Of a stretch of DNA of 64,000 nt, positions 10,501-19,784 are shown piece by piece. Origin of the DNA: Mactra quadrangularis (Eukaryota > Mollusca > Bivalvia > Venerida > Mactridae); contig CM046293.1 in the NCBI GenBank assembly GCA_025267735.1, forward strand, positions 8,270,560 to 8,334,559, read 5' to 3'. The notes beneath the pieces are model-generated. The model worked only from the letters and a program-made list of their open reading frames with translations. It made no database searches and was not told where the DNA came from. The position numbers and the translations under genes are program-made. The stretch's first letter is position 1; every line of letters begins with the position of its first letter.

Positions 10501-11433
10501 GGTCGCGGTAGGTCATACCCTATACATGAATTGTCGGTCTCGTAGTAGGGTAAGCTAGTTCTGGCGATAGAAAAGTTTCCAAGATTAATCGTTTATCATC
10601 ATGACTAGAAATAATGGCCGGTGGTTGTTTCAACAGTTAAACTAGTGTCAGAGAAACAGTCCAAATAATCATCGTTCCTGGAATTCACCAGCATTAGTCT
10701 CTCATCTTCCAAAAGCAATTATCTACTTTTTTCATAAAAGCAATTGTCGCTAGATTGAGTTGGAACTATAACCCTATTCTCTGCGGTTATGCGATACATG
10801 GACTCTTACCACCGAGTCGCACAAGGCACATCTTTGTTATTGAATTCTAGTGTCTGCTAATAACCATCAACCAGTTAATCATATTTGAACCATTTATTCC
10901 CCATGAATCAACAAATCACATATGGACTCAATGAGGGACTTGAGAGAATTATCTTTCCTTAAAAAATCTGAAGCAATCCAATTGGTATTTGATCGGATTT
11001 TATCATTGAAGCTCTATGTAAGGATGATAAAATATTTCATCTAATATCTTTCAGATTGACATTGAAAAGTAAGGGTAAAATCGGAGTAATCCAACGGATT
11101 GGACCTACCTATATAAAGAGTCTACAAGGGGAAATAACCGACTAATGTCCCTTATTTAAATATATTTTCAAATTTCAGATTATCTTTGAAGACTGCAGAG
11201 AGTCTCAAGTGATGATTTTACAACAGAAAAGAAATGATGTAACAATACAGGAACATTTCTGTGTGACAGGAGTCAAACAATCTAATATAAAATATAACAA
11301 TACATGTTCCATTACTGTTTTATTCCATCTAGAGAAAAACGACGTGGTTTCCATGGAGAATTACTTACCGGAAGTACATATAAATTATCGTAGTTATAAT
11401 AATACATTTATTGGTGCAGTGTTGATAGACTGA
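4370..11433 (+). CDS. Gene 1: TNF superfamily ligand, five exons, 285 aa (exons 4370-4585, 7835-8008, 9771-9864, 10246-10364, 11179-11433)
   Basis: Predicted type II membrane cytokine that would bind a TNF-receptor-type partner as a trimer at the cell surface or after release. The five exons join without a stop (858 nt, intron phases 0,0,1,0), each bounded by AG/GT. In order: a short Cys-rich cytoplasmic end, one transmembrane helix (about residues 18-40), a hydrophilic stalk ending in a dense Lys/Arg run (about 117-130), then a THD of about 150 residues starting near VAHY (133-136). GLYLVYAQ (194-201) is the signature strand of TNF ligands; LEKND (252-256) and the C-terminal TFIGAVLID match the later strands. 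C229 and C244 probably form the loop disulfide. Length fits the family. Introns carry many MITEs and SINEs. I saw no AATAAA close downstream. Orthology to a named vertebrate ligand cannot be assigned. A C1q domain was considered and rejected because the C1q signature is absent. Confidence 0.88.
4812..5235. mobile_element. TIR element in gene 1 intron 1
   Basis: Inverted ends of about 28 bases around ATTTTGTTAAGCGTCCGC and GTGGACGCTTAACAGAAT. The AT-rich interior has no frame. Confidence 0.72.
5904..6218. mobile_element. Repeat B copy 1 (palindromic MITE)
   Basis: Family B is about 320 bp and almost a full palindrome: GATACATTCGGAACTCCTCG and GACATATTTAGACGC on one arm, their reverse complements on the other, meeting near ATGAGTGATGTTTCG. 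Outer ends read AGC(G/C)TGTTCA.TTAC. No coding capacity. In gene 1 intron 1. Confidence 0.85.
6393..6449 (+). repeat. Tandem duplication of 28 bp
   Basis: CATTAAACCTACTCGCTCAC with AGAATAA is repeated exactly twice in gene 1 intron 1. Confidence 0.9.
6525..6715 (+). mobile_element. Repeat A copy 2, truncated and diverged
   Basis: Matches pieces of family A (AGACAAACTGAC, TGCCAATTTGCACTAAAA, AGTTGAAATCTGCGAA) in gene 1 intron 1. Both ends are lost. Confidence 0.6.
7273..7583. mobile_element. hAT-like MITE with GGCGGATC ends
   Basis: Left end CATAGGCGGATCAAG, right end CTGGATCCGTCCCTG, with G-run and C-run subterminal blocks (GGGGGTCCGGACCCCCC). No clear duplication of flanks. Gene 1 intron 1. 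Confidence 0.6.
7608..7745 (+). repeat. GGGCAACC repeat, copy 1
   Basis: GATTGCCCGAACAGGTCATT through CCAGACACCCACTAATTTCA, in gene 1 intron 1 about 90 bases before exon 2. Inverted partner in gene 3. Confidence 0.8.
7835..8008 (+). CDS. Gene 1 exon 2: charged stalk with polybasic run
   Basis: 58 codons between TTTAGCAG and AAG|GTTGGT, phase 0 at both ends. The product is very hydrophilic and ends in a Lys/Arg cluster (TRRNRKKKSKRRKK) just before the THD, where proprotein convertases release several TNF ligands. The exon length is a multiple of three with symmetric phases, so it could be skipped without a frameshift. Confidence 0.8.
9310..9622 (-). mobile_element. tRNA-derived SINE, family D, full length
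   Basis: On the minus strand the head reads as a tRNA: GGCTAGCTCAGTCGGTAG (A box) and GTGGGTTCGATTCCCGGGC (B box). The body contains GTCAGTCACTGACGAAAGT-type sequence, and the tail ends GGCGTTAAACCCAACAC. The Pol III promoter boxes look intact. Gene 1 intron 2. Confidence 0.87.
9635..9745. mobile_element. Family O mini-palindrome, copy 1
   Basis: About 85-135 bp: CCCCGCTGATTTAAATACT on one arm, TATCTAAATCAGCGGGGTTAA on the other. Gene 1 intron 2, ending about 25 bases before exon 3. Confidence 0.78.
9771..9864 (+). CDS. Gene 1 exon 3: first strand of the THD
   Basis: 31 codons plus one base after TTTACAG, ending AACT|GTAAGT. It encodes TMVAHYTLQSD..., where VAHY corresponds to the first beta strand of TNF ligands. 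Phase 0 in, phase 1 out, the same as exon 3 of gene 2. Confidence 0.8.
9905..9975. mobile_element. Half copy of family E3 in gene 1 intron 3
   Basis: ATTATGAAATTGACTTACGA through TTTGTGAAAAGGCC matches one arm of 11438-11700. It begins about 40 bases after the exon 3 donor. Confidence 0.65.
10246..10364 (+). CDS. Gene 1 exon 4: central THD strands with GLYLVYAQ
   Basis: Two bases plus 39 codons between TTTCACAG and CAG|GTAATG. Joining the split codon gives Leu, then YHLKRFTAAPF and a run ending KGLYLVYAQ, the most diagnostic TNF-ligand motif in the gene. Phase 0 out. Confidence 0.87.
10428..10570 (+). mobile_element. tRNA-like SINE head of another type
   Basis: GTGTCGTAGTGGTTCGCATG (A box region) and GCGGGTTCGAGCCCGGTCG (B box), with no tRNA 3' end, followed by non-tRNA sequence. 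Gene 1 intron 4. Confidence 0.7.
10925..11160. mobile_element. TIR element AGGGACTT, in gene 1 intron 4
   Basis: Left GAGGGACTTGAGAGAATTATC, right GGGGAAATAACCGACTAATGTCCCT; related in reverse to the insert at 17063-17429. It ends about 20 bases before the gene 1 exon 5 acceptor and so may include the branch region. Confidence 0.65.
11179..11433 (+). CDS. Gene 1 exon 5: C-terminal THD half and stop
   Basis: 84 codons plus TGA after AAATTTCAG, phase 0 in. It contains the Cys pair C229/C244 with 14 residues between, an NNT sequon beside the second Cys, the LEKNDVV turn typical of the strand before the receptor loop, and the final hydrophobic strand. A MITE hairpin begins a few bases after the stop codon. 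Confidence 0.87.
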   Translation: MIFEDCRESQVMILQQKRNDVTIQEHFCVTGVKQSNIKYNNTCSITVLFHLEKNDVVSMENYLPEVHINYRSYNNTFIGAVLID

Positions 11434-11437
11434 AGAC

Positions 11438-11700
11438 CACTGTGGCGCTTTTCACAAAATATTTTACGACAAAAATCATCGTAAGTCATATGCAAGAAAC
11501 TTGTATAATACGATCATTTTTTGGCCAATCAATTCCGAATATTTTTGAATTATGTAGAATATTGTATACTCTTTGAATATCATACATTAGTTATGTTTAT
11601 TACCCTTCTAATTTTGAATAACAAATTTATGAAATTGACTAACGATATCTTTTATCGTAAGATTTTTTGTGAAAAGATGCACAGTCTTGTAACATTACTG
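11438..11700. mobile_element. TIR element in the gene 1 3' end (family E3)
   Basis: Inverted arms TGGCGCTTTTCACAAAATAT / TTTTTTGTGAAAAGATGCAC with inner CGTAAG words. It starts about five bases after the gene 1 stop, so the mature 3'UTR would carry at least one arm. Related element at 47288-47545, half-copy at 9905-9975. Confidence 0.75.
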
Positions 11701-11784
11701 GTCCATTTACATGTATAGCATGTTCACTCTGACCTGAGACAGAGATTTTAATGTAATATATACAATCTGGTTATTGTTTTCAAT

Positions 11785-11905
11785 CTTATTCATCTGTCGA
11801 TGTCGAAAACATTAACTCCACTGATCTAGATATATGCATATAGATTGTGAAGACAAGAGTACTGAAGTAAATATTTAAATCAGTGGAGTTAATGTGTGTA
11901 TCACT
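11785..11905. mobile_element. Family O mini-palindrome, copy 2
   Basis: AACTCCACTGATCTAGATAT paired with AATATTTAAATCAGTGGAGTT, downstream of gene 1. Confidence 0.75.
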
Positions 11906-12140
11906 TATAGTTAATTAAAATTTGAAATAGTTTCTTTAAGTCAGTAAACCCAAGTATAGTGACTTAAACTTGCGCTGCCTTCTTTGACTCGGTTCAAATC
12001 TGACCAAGAGGTAAATATAGAGTATGGCTCAATGAATAATCAGTTTTGACTGTTGAGCATGTGTCTATTATACTGACCCAAGATTGAATGGAAAATCGCC
12101 AATACAAAACTCTTAGAGTTTAACATTACCTTTCAAATAT

Positions 12141-12236
12141 AGGCGGTGAGCTCTGTTCCGCGTTAACAATGATATGTATATAATGTTTATTTGGTATTTA
12201 TGTCTCGGAACCATACCGGCCGCCTATGCTTCCGAA
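12141..12236. mobile_element. Short ATAGGCGG palindrome, copy 1
   Basis: ATAGGCGGTGAGCTCTGTTCC paired with TCGGAACC.TACCGGCCGCCTAT around a 50-base AT-rich loop. Others at 43355-43437 and 31141-31228, and single arms near 35000, 35540 and 39405. Confidence 0.68.
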
Positions 12237-12465
12237 TATGGTATGTGTTCTGAAATCCTGATTTTACTAATTTAATATTGTACATATAACATAACATCGG
12301 CCCATAAGTATTATTATAATTTTTGGATTAGTTAAGAGCCATCCAGAAAATTGCATGGGTTAGGTGTTTTTTCCGGTGACTGTTGCAGTGTTGACCATTT
12401 GTGTCTGTAGATTGATTCAATTTAACAACCACATCCATTCAGTCATCTCTACAACTGTATTTATT

Positions 12466-12711
12466 GTCCGTTTTTTTTTTCTCAACTGTCAAAGCTTGAA
12501 TAATTTCACGGTGAATGAATGCATTGTTTTTGTACTGGCAGCCTAATTGTTATTAAAAATATGTTGACTAAAATGTATCATACGGCATAAGCAGCTTTAC
12601 TCAATCATAATACACACTTTCGGAAACTCATGGGTGTATTACGACAATAATTTTAACAAACTCATTCCCCGTGTAATTATTCATGCTTTGACAGTTGAGA
12701 AAAAACGAACA
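12466..12711. mobile_element. Family N MITE, copy 1
   Basis: Inverted ends CTCAACTGTCAAAGCTTGAA and CATGCTTTGACAGTTGAG; interior ATCATAATACACACTTTCGG. Shared with 58256-58488 and in shorter form with 43125-43248. Confidence 0.78.
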
Positions 12712-12751
12712 ATACTCATCATGTACATTTATATGTTCATTTTTATTATAC

Positions 12752-12872
12752 TGTCAGTTGTTCATACAATCCAACTGATTTAAATACTGACTACAATACT
12801 TCTATGCTCATGATCTGTAAAACAAGTACTTAAATCGTCGGAGTTGAAGAATGCCACGCTGACAGTTGAATT
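12752..12872. mobile_element. Family O mini-palindrome, copy 3
   Basis: ACTGTCAGTTGTTCATACAA ... GCTGACAGTTGAAT outer ends with the diverged ATTTAAATACTGAC core; next to family N copy 1. Confidence 0.68.
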
Positions 12873-12975
12873 AAATTAACAATACCCTGAACAAAAGTAC
12901 GGACGGGCCTACAGAGATTTGAGAAAATTTAATATAAGTGAACTAGTCTCAAATTGAATTATTTTATGAAGAATA

Positions 12976-13200
12976 TGTTCAAATCTCACCCGGGGAGGTT
13001 ATACCCTTTCCATGAAAGTTTGAAAAAAATGTCAATTTTCCTCCATTAATAAGGTATATAGAGAAGTTTCCGGCCTTAAGGAAGTGTAGGTGAGTACTGG
13101 TTGTTGACAAGTGTCCAGGAAAGCTAGGTTAGGTGTGCTGGACGCCGTAAAATAACCTAAAATTGTGTTGACACGGTGTTAAACCCAGTATAAATAAATA
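12976..13200 (+). mobile_element. SINE family E
   Basis: TCAAATCTCACCCGGGGAGG (B box end) through GGTATATAGAGAAGTTTCCG and GCTAGGTTAGGTGTGCTGGA to a TGTTAAACCCAGTATAAATA tail. Confidence 0.77.
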
Positions 13201-13449
13201 TGAAGAATATACAAATGAAGCATGATATTTATGCACTAGTTACTCTATCAATAGACCTTATCCTATAAAATTTATTAGTTTTCCATTCAAACATCAAGTG
13301 TCATTAAATGAAATGTAATGTGTACAAAAAACAATAGAAGTACGTTTAAAACACGTTATTTTGAGTATATAATGGGTTAAGTGTATTAATTAAACTTTAT
13401 GCCCCATGAATGCAGTTGGAAAAACCCAATACATATATTTGAGTTTCGG

Positions 13450-13556
13450 TTTACAGTTGTCATATGCGCTAACCCCGCAGATTTAGATCGGTTATGAGTA
13501 CAGAAGTATTTTAGTGAGTATTTAAATAGGTTGGGTTAATGTATGCGCACATGACA
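13450..13556. mobile_element. Family O mini-palindrome, copy 4, cut by repeat B
   Basis: ACAGTTGTCATATGCGCTAA and GGGTTAATGTATGCGCACAT arms; the final bases of its right end lie after 13885, beyond the inserted B element. Confidence 0.72.
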
Positions 13557-13558
13557 GC

Positions 13559-13885
13559 AGCGTGTTCAGTTACCGCGAACGTTACAGAACGTTACATAAC
13601 GATACATTCGGAACTCCTCGGCCATTCGCTGCGAATAATCTAATCTAATACACAAATAAGTCAAATATGCGATCGTTAAGGCAATGAGTGATGTCTCAAA
13701 ATTTACGGACTAAAAACGAAACATCACTAATTGCCTACACGCTCATATATTTGTTTACTTCAACATCGACAGTTTAAAAATAGCGTCTAAATATGTCCGA
13801 GATTATTCGCAGCGAATGGCCGATGAGTTCCGAATGTATCGTTATGTGACGTTCTGTAACGTTCGCTGTAACTGAACACACTACA
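13559..13885. mobile_element. Repeat B copy 2, inserted in the end of a repeat O element
   Basis: Complete palindromic copy. The flanks CACATGACAG and CAGTTGAATA join into the right terminus of the repeat O element at 13450-13556, so B inserted after O. Confidence 0.82.
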
Positions 13886-14504
13886 GTTGAATATAATTTA
13901 ACCATACAATGTAATTGTTTAAGATATTTGTTCAATGTATTATGGTAAAATAATACTTTCTGTTGGTCGATGAGCACATATGCAGTTTGATGCTTTGACT
14001 ATATAGTTTACATCTTATTAATTTGTACTTGTAAGTATACAATCCTTAATTAACTTGTTGTAACAACCAGAATGTCATCTTCAGGGTTATGTTCTTGTTC
14101 TGATCATTTTGTTAAAAATAAACTCAACCCCCTATTCCTATAACTATTTTATCAATTGGGGTTTTGGCGGGCTTTTAATTTATAAATTAAGTGTTCTTGA
14201 AAGTGCATTTTCATTGAAATCATATTCAGTGTTAATTGGTTATAGTTACTTAACCTCCGTAATGGCGAATTTTGTGTTGGATTTCAACAATGTTGATTAT
14301 AGGGACTCATATTTCTGTTTTATAAATCGTGACTGAAACCCAACTGAAAGCATTCTCAAGATATTATGAGTCATATAAACTACATAGATCATGTCAAACG
14401 TAACATAATTAGACTAATAACCAATCATTGATAAGAAGTTATTTTATCTCGATTGCCACATATTAATGTACAGTTTATAAATTTGTCTGTATACATATTG
14501 TTAC

Positions 14505-14625
14505 ACTTTATTAGTAGGTTGCGCATACATGGGCACCGCTGATTTAAATACACACCACAGTACTTTAGTACTCACGTTATCAATAATGAAGTATTTAAAT
14601 CAGCAGAGTTAATGTCTGGTATGTG
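14505..14625. mobile_element. Family O mini-palindrome, copy 5
   Basis: CACCGCTGATTTAAATACAC paired with AAGTATTTAAATCAGCAGAG. Confidence 0.74.
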
Positions 14626-14934
14626 CCTCAGACATTAAAATATACTTTACCAATATAATGTAATATGTATTACCCTTTTCAATCAAATCACTTGTTCTGT
14701 TTTTTTTTGTAACAGAAAAAAACATTGTATGTCTGTCAAACTCAATTAACTACGATTCTAAATAAAGTGGATTTTTATTAATGTATATTTATTTTCATTC
14801 AACTTCAACATGCATTTGAACAAGTATATAATCCTGACAATTTGAGAAAAAATGCCTATAAGCATACACGAACCCTAAAAATCTCTTTTAAGGCATACAA
14901 CCCCTAAATACACTTTAAAACTATTAGGGGTGTA

Positions 14935-15404
14935 ACGGTTAACCGATATATCGGTTTATATTGCAATACGAATTCAGACGGTTTTTAACCGGTTCTTTTT
15001 TTCCTGAACCGGTTTTTGTAGTTGTGTGTCGTACTGATTGATTTTATTAGAATCTAAAATTTAAATATTTGAAGGAATGTTAAAACGTGTTGAAAACTAG
15101 TAATAATCTTATTGTGCTTTAAAATGTAATACATTACGTCAAATAAGCAAATAACTCCCTTCGGAAATCTGTTTTAGAGTATGTATTTTCTAACACATAT
15201 TCAATTTTGTACAAGTCGTTCAAATATTTGGATAGGAGGTCATTTAAAATACACATATAAGTGTAGCGAATGCAATGCACATGCATTAATTCATGCTTCG
15301 CACGTCTACTAACAAAACCGATGAGTATTGCAATATATTGCAATACGGGTTTTAAATATTGCAATATATTGAAATACGGTTTTGGCCGTATTGTTACACC
15401 CCTA
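14935..15404. mobile_element. hAT-type MITE (family G), 8-bp target duplication
   Basis: Ends TAGGGGTGTAACGGTT and GTTACACCCCTA; perfect 8-bp duplication AAAACTAT at 14927-14934 and 15405-15412. The interior repeats GCAATATATTGCAATACGG. The 8-bp duplication and end sequence fit hAT transposition. Confidence 0.88.
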
Positions 15405-16035
15405 AAAACTATGTTGTATGGCTGCTAAAATCAAGAAATAAGTTGGTTACACTGTATTACTATTGTTCTCACCTGAAGAGATATCTTAACTTTAAAGTAA
15501 ACCTAGGCATTTTACGGAAATATTCAAAATTGCTTTTTCGCATGAATTTGAAGTAATTACATATTTCAGATGACTGTTAATATCAAATAATTTTGCAATC
15601 ACAAGCTATGTAATGAATCTAATCCGCACAATGATGAACATATTGAAATGAATGAAAATATGATATTATTTCATTAAGGTATAGTGCATGCATGTACTAT
15701 ATACCTTTCAAATCAGCGAGTTGCATTATGGATTGTATGCCTTAATGAACAAATTTCTGTTCACAAAAACCACGGCGACAGTTTACATATTGGTCATTTA
15801 GTACCGTTTCTAATCCTATTTTTAACATAGAAACATATTAATCATCCACGGTCGTAGGAGTGAAAATACATGTACCTGTCCGTACATATGAATGTTCGAG
15901 TGGCACAAGTTTGGCATAAGCATCGTATATCCTTACAATTTACTCCAATAATCGAATACTGATTGTAAAGTATAAATGCTTTGTATAGACTAGCCCAAAC
16001 ATAACAGTATATTTTGAGTAAAACTAAGTATCAGT
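15405..16035. other. Spacer, nothing recognised
   Basis: No exon-like frame or repeat matched to the families listed; short palindromes such as GTATAGTGCATGCATGTACTATATAC (15680, cited by position) are isolated. Confidence 0.4.
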
Positions 16036-16228
16036 CCCATGTTCAGTAACTACTGGTAGCTTACGTTACGCGTACGAGTGAAGTCAATCCGAAGACAAAA
16101 GTTGGGACAACTCAATCCGTTAGTAGGGGATTGAGTTGTCTCGGGTTGAGTTGTATATGGGATGAGTTGTACCGACACTTCCGTTACGGAACGTTTTGTA
16201 ACGTTCAAGGTAACTGAACACGCTGCTG
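16036..16228. mobile_element. Repeat C copy 2
   Basis: Ends and core of family C are present (GGGATTGAGTTGTCTCGGG, CGACACTTCCGTTACGGAAC). Confidence 0.82.
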
Positions 16229-16956
16229 TTAGTCATATTATTTGAGCAAACTACGAAAACAGTACGCGTTTGTTACAAAACGGATGAAATGTAAAACATC
16301 TAAGAAAGAAGTCATGTAACATAATAGTTTGGGGTTATTTCATTTTTTTCACTGTTTAATTCAATATAGTTTTTGTACAATGTATCGACACAGTGACACA
16401 TATTTGTAAAATTTGCGTATTCAGCATTAAATCTCTAAAGTTTTAGTGATCTATTCTTACTCACTGATATAACCAAGGGAATTACCCTAAATTTTACCAG
16501 TCTTGCATACGTCGGCGTTAGTACAAGAAAAAAGAAGTATCCACATTAATTTCCGCCCTTGGTAGCGGCATAAATATGAAGTTCTATACACGGGTAAGAG
16601 TTAAATTATTTATTTGTTTAATTTTCTATTATTTTTGGACATAAGCAGTAAGGATAAAGTGGTCTATTTGTGCACTGATAAGGATAGAATTAGTTGACTT
16701 CATGCGTCGGTCGGTATTTATATGTAAGACTTCATTTTTAGTGTTTTCTTTAATATATTGTTATTTGAGAAACAATATTTTTCATTTGAATTCGCTGTAA
16801 ATAAACGTATTCAACAATTCAATAATTATCTGAAAATCATGATAATTTAATTTCTAAACTAAGTATTTACATTTTTTAGTATTAGTAAATCCAAGTTGCC
16901 ACTGATTACCGTAATGATACCTTTTTAAGTAATATCAAAAGTACTTGTTCACATTA

Positions 16957-17030
16957 TTTATTTATTTATTTCCTCCATTTTTGAAGAGCATAACATATAT
17001 ACAGCATAGAAATAAACACACAAATTCTAA
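16957..17030 (+). repeat. CCTCCATTTT repeat, nested in repeat A copy 3
   Basis: ATTTATTTATTTCCTCCATT then GAAGAGCATAAC; interrupts family A just after GTTCACATT. Confidence 0.68.
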
Positions 17031-17062
17031 AATTTCAAAATACCATTCAGTGTCAATAATTA

Positions 17063-17429
17063 GGGACTTTAGTCAGTTATTTCCCCTTGTATACTCTACC
17101 AAAAGGTAGGTCCAATTAGTTGGATTACTCGGATTTTTCCTTTACTTTTCAATGTCAATTTGCCAAAATTAATCTTTAATAACTTTTTTGTTAATCGTTT
17201 AATTTGTTTGAAATTCAGACTAAGTATATTTAGGATAAAGAATTATCCAAATTTCACCACTTCTGTAAATTCCTTCATAACCAAGAAAGATATTAGATCA
17301 AATATTTTGTTATCCTTACATAGAAATTCAATGATAAAATCCGAGGATTCCAACTGTAAGAACCTTTTTACCAATTGGATTGCTACAGATTTTATCAGGG
17401 GAAGATAACTGACTAAAGTCCCTAATTGT
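17063..17429. mobile_element. TIR element AGGGACTTTAGTCAG nested in repeat A copy 3
   Basis: Ends AGGGACTTTAGTCAGTTAT and ATAACTGACTAAAGTCCCT, flanked by AATT on both sides. Open frames on both strands here are incidental. Confidence 0.82.
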
Positions 17430-17754
17430 GTCAAAAAAGTAATTCAAATTATTTTAGGACAAACTGACTATTTGTAGCAAGAAATATACAATTAAAGTCA
17501 CAAAAATGCACTAAATTGTCTATACCGTGACATACAGTACGCGGTAGATATTTACTTCATGAAACACTATCATTTGTAGTTATATGTCAATTTGCACTGA
17601 AATTGTCATTATCAGAACATTACTTTTCTGCTTCCAAAAATATTACCACACACTTTTGATAGTTTTAGAAAAAGTTGATTTTTAAGTTGAAATCTGTGAA
17701 TGAGTACCTTTAAAACATAATGAAATTAGTAATGGACATTTTAGCTGTTGAATC

Positions 17755-18215
17755 CAAGTCCATAGCGCAGCAGGTTACTGGCGGGATTTCGAATGTTGAG
17801 TCCCGAAGGGATCGTTGGTTCGAAACTCACCGAGCTTGATATATCTATCTTTCATGAAAATTTGAAAAAAATGTCGATTTTCCTTCATAAATAAGGAATA
17901 TGGATAAGTTATCGATCTTGAAGAAGGTCCATGAAAGCTATAGGTTAAGTGAGCGCTTAGTAATTAGTTAACAGCTAAAACAAGGGGTTTAGCCTTTCCA
18001 GGAACCGTAAGTAGGTCGACTGACCGCCGTTATATGACCTATACTACGGCGTTAAACCCAACAAACAAACAAACAAACAAACTATAATGAGTTCAATTAA
18101 TCCAATGTTATATTAGACAATCCGTATTCAAATAATAACGTGAGTAGGTCGACTGTCCTCCAGAATATGACCTATACAATGAGTTACAAGAGCGTTGAAC
18201 CCAATCAAAATAAAC
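17755..18215 (+). mobile_element. Chimeric SINE: family E head with family D tail, then a second tail
   Basis: Head CATAGCGCAGCAGGTTACTG and GTTGGTTCGAAACTCACC, family E body to about 17935, then a D tail ending in (CAAA)n at about 18080. A further diverged tail AGTAGGTCGACTGTCCTCC follows to 18215. Confidence 0.7.
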
Positions 18216-18576
18216 TCAACCGACACCCAAGACCATACGAGAAATGTTATAATAAAAAACGCCATACTATTTGAATATGAAATGTATCATATAACATGGA
18301 TTTACTTTTCTCATCACATTATTATTATTCTTAGCCAACTATCAACAAAATCATTTTTCTAATGAAAATTTCAAAACTATAAAATCACTTGCAAAATGTA
18401 TTTACTTGGCTAATGTATAAACAAAAATATAAAAGTATTTTTAACTTGTTAACTTTTTCCCATGTAAATCATTTTTTCCTTTATTTAACATATACATGTT
18501 TTTCCGTCTTTCTTTGTTTCTCTTTATTCCCTTTATTATGTCTGTTGTAGAGGATACTTGTTTATTTTGGTGTTAT

Positions 18577-18850
18577 ATCGATTTTTATTTCACGAGTGAG
18601 CTAAGAATGCAATATTTTCACGAGTGGCGTAACCACGAGTGAAAATATAATAACATTAGCTCACGAGTGAAATGAATAGATCTACACTGAAATAAACAAT
18701 TTTTCTGTTTATTATATGCTTCAAACTGGCTTTTTAATGATATGTCATCAGAACGACCCATTCAAACAGTAAAAAATAACACATTTATTTTCATTGTTTC
18801 AAAACGGTGGAATATTAATTTTTATTTCACCGATAAATCCCGGTATTCCA
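18577..18850. repeat. CACGAGT repeat, copy 2, with internal palindrome
   Basis: ATTTTCACGAGTGGCGTAACC and GTTACGCC-like CACGAGTGAAAAT pair with each other; an outer pair is ATCGATTTTTATTTCACGAG / CTCACGAGTGAAATGAATAGA. Confidence 0.65.
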
Positions 18851-19094
18851 CTGGAAAGCATATAATAATGCTTGTTGATTTCTCTTTTTTTTAAACTGTA
18901 CATATTGTATTGGCAAAAAACTAATATGTTTGTGCTAAATAAAATATTGAACTTGAACTTGAATATAACTGTTACACTGTTTATCTTAGTAGGATATCGA
19001 CAGTTTATTTTTATGCATGGTTGGTCTTAGATTTTTATTTTTGTCAATATAAACAAATGAACGATTGTCACATTCATAGTTCATTATACCAGCC

Positions 19095-19313
19095 CCCGTG
19101 TTCAGTAACTACTGTTAGCTAACTTTACGGGTACGGAAGAACTCAACCCGAAGACAACTCAACCCGTTCAAAATACAACGCAAAATTGGGCCAACTCAAT
19201 CCGTTAGGAAGGGATTGAGTTGTCTTGGGTTGAGTTGTCTATAGGTTGAGTTGTTCCGACACTTCCGTTACGGAACGTTTTGGAACGTTCAGGGTAACTG
19301 AACACGCTACAGT
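19095..19313. mobile_element. Repeat C copy 3
   Basis: Complete copy; the inverted SINE pair at 19322-19632 begins within ten bases of its right end. Confidence 0.84.
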
Positions 19314-19321
19314 TATAAGAC

Positions 19322-19632
19322 TTTGTTTTTGTTGCTTTTTTAGAGGGGGGGGGGGGGGGTTAACGCCGTAGCAACACATTGTATAGGTCATATAAGGGTG
19401 GTCAGTCAACATACTCACCCCTCCTTGAAAGGCAAATCTCTCTCCTACCAATAATTCTTAATTATGTAGGGCAGTTGTCAGTCACTGACGAAAGTATGTG
19501 CTTAGTAGTTAGTTAACAGCTCAATCCAGAGATTTAGCCTTTCCAGGAACAGTGAGTAGATTGACTGACAGCCGTTATATGACCTATACTACGGCGTTAA
19601 ACCCAACCAACAAACAAACAAACAAACAAACT
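19322..19632. mobile_element. Inverted pair of SINE D tails
   Basis: A minus-strand tail (TAACGCCGTAGCAACACATT at 19360) meets a plus-strand tail (ACTACGGCGTTAAACCCAAC near 19590), giving a palindrome of about 240 bases. A run of about 16 G marks the left edge and (CAAA)n the right. Confidence 0.8.
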
Positions 19633-19784
19633 ATAATGAGTTAAATGAATCCATTGTTATACATGTATGATACTGTACATTCCGTATTCAAATAATAACG
19701 TTTAAAAAGTTATAAATAGTTTCCTTGATATCGCCATTATTTAGCAGTTTAGCGGCATCAACACTGTCAGCATACTAATCACTT

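Larger units (their letters stand above)
16936..17709 (+). mobile_element. Repeat A copy 3, interrupted by two other elements
   Basis: The start (AAAGTACTTGTTCACA) at 16936 and end (GAGTACCT|TTAA) at 17709 belong to family A. Two blocks are foreign: about 16957-17030 (CCTCCATTTT family) and 17063-17429 (a TIR element). Removing both restores the family A order. Confidence 0.8.

Noticed and set aside
4370..11433. C1q-domain identity for gene 1
   Set aside because: C1q proteins share the fold but normally carry a collagen or signal-peptide lead and a different signature; the type II anchor, basic stalk and GLYLVYAQ favour a TNF ligand.
17160..17434. Overlapping frames on both strands
   Set aside because: Contained in the AGGGACTTTAGTCAG element nested in repeat A.
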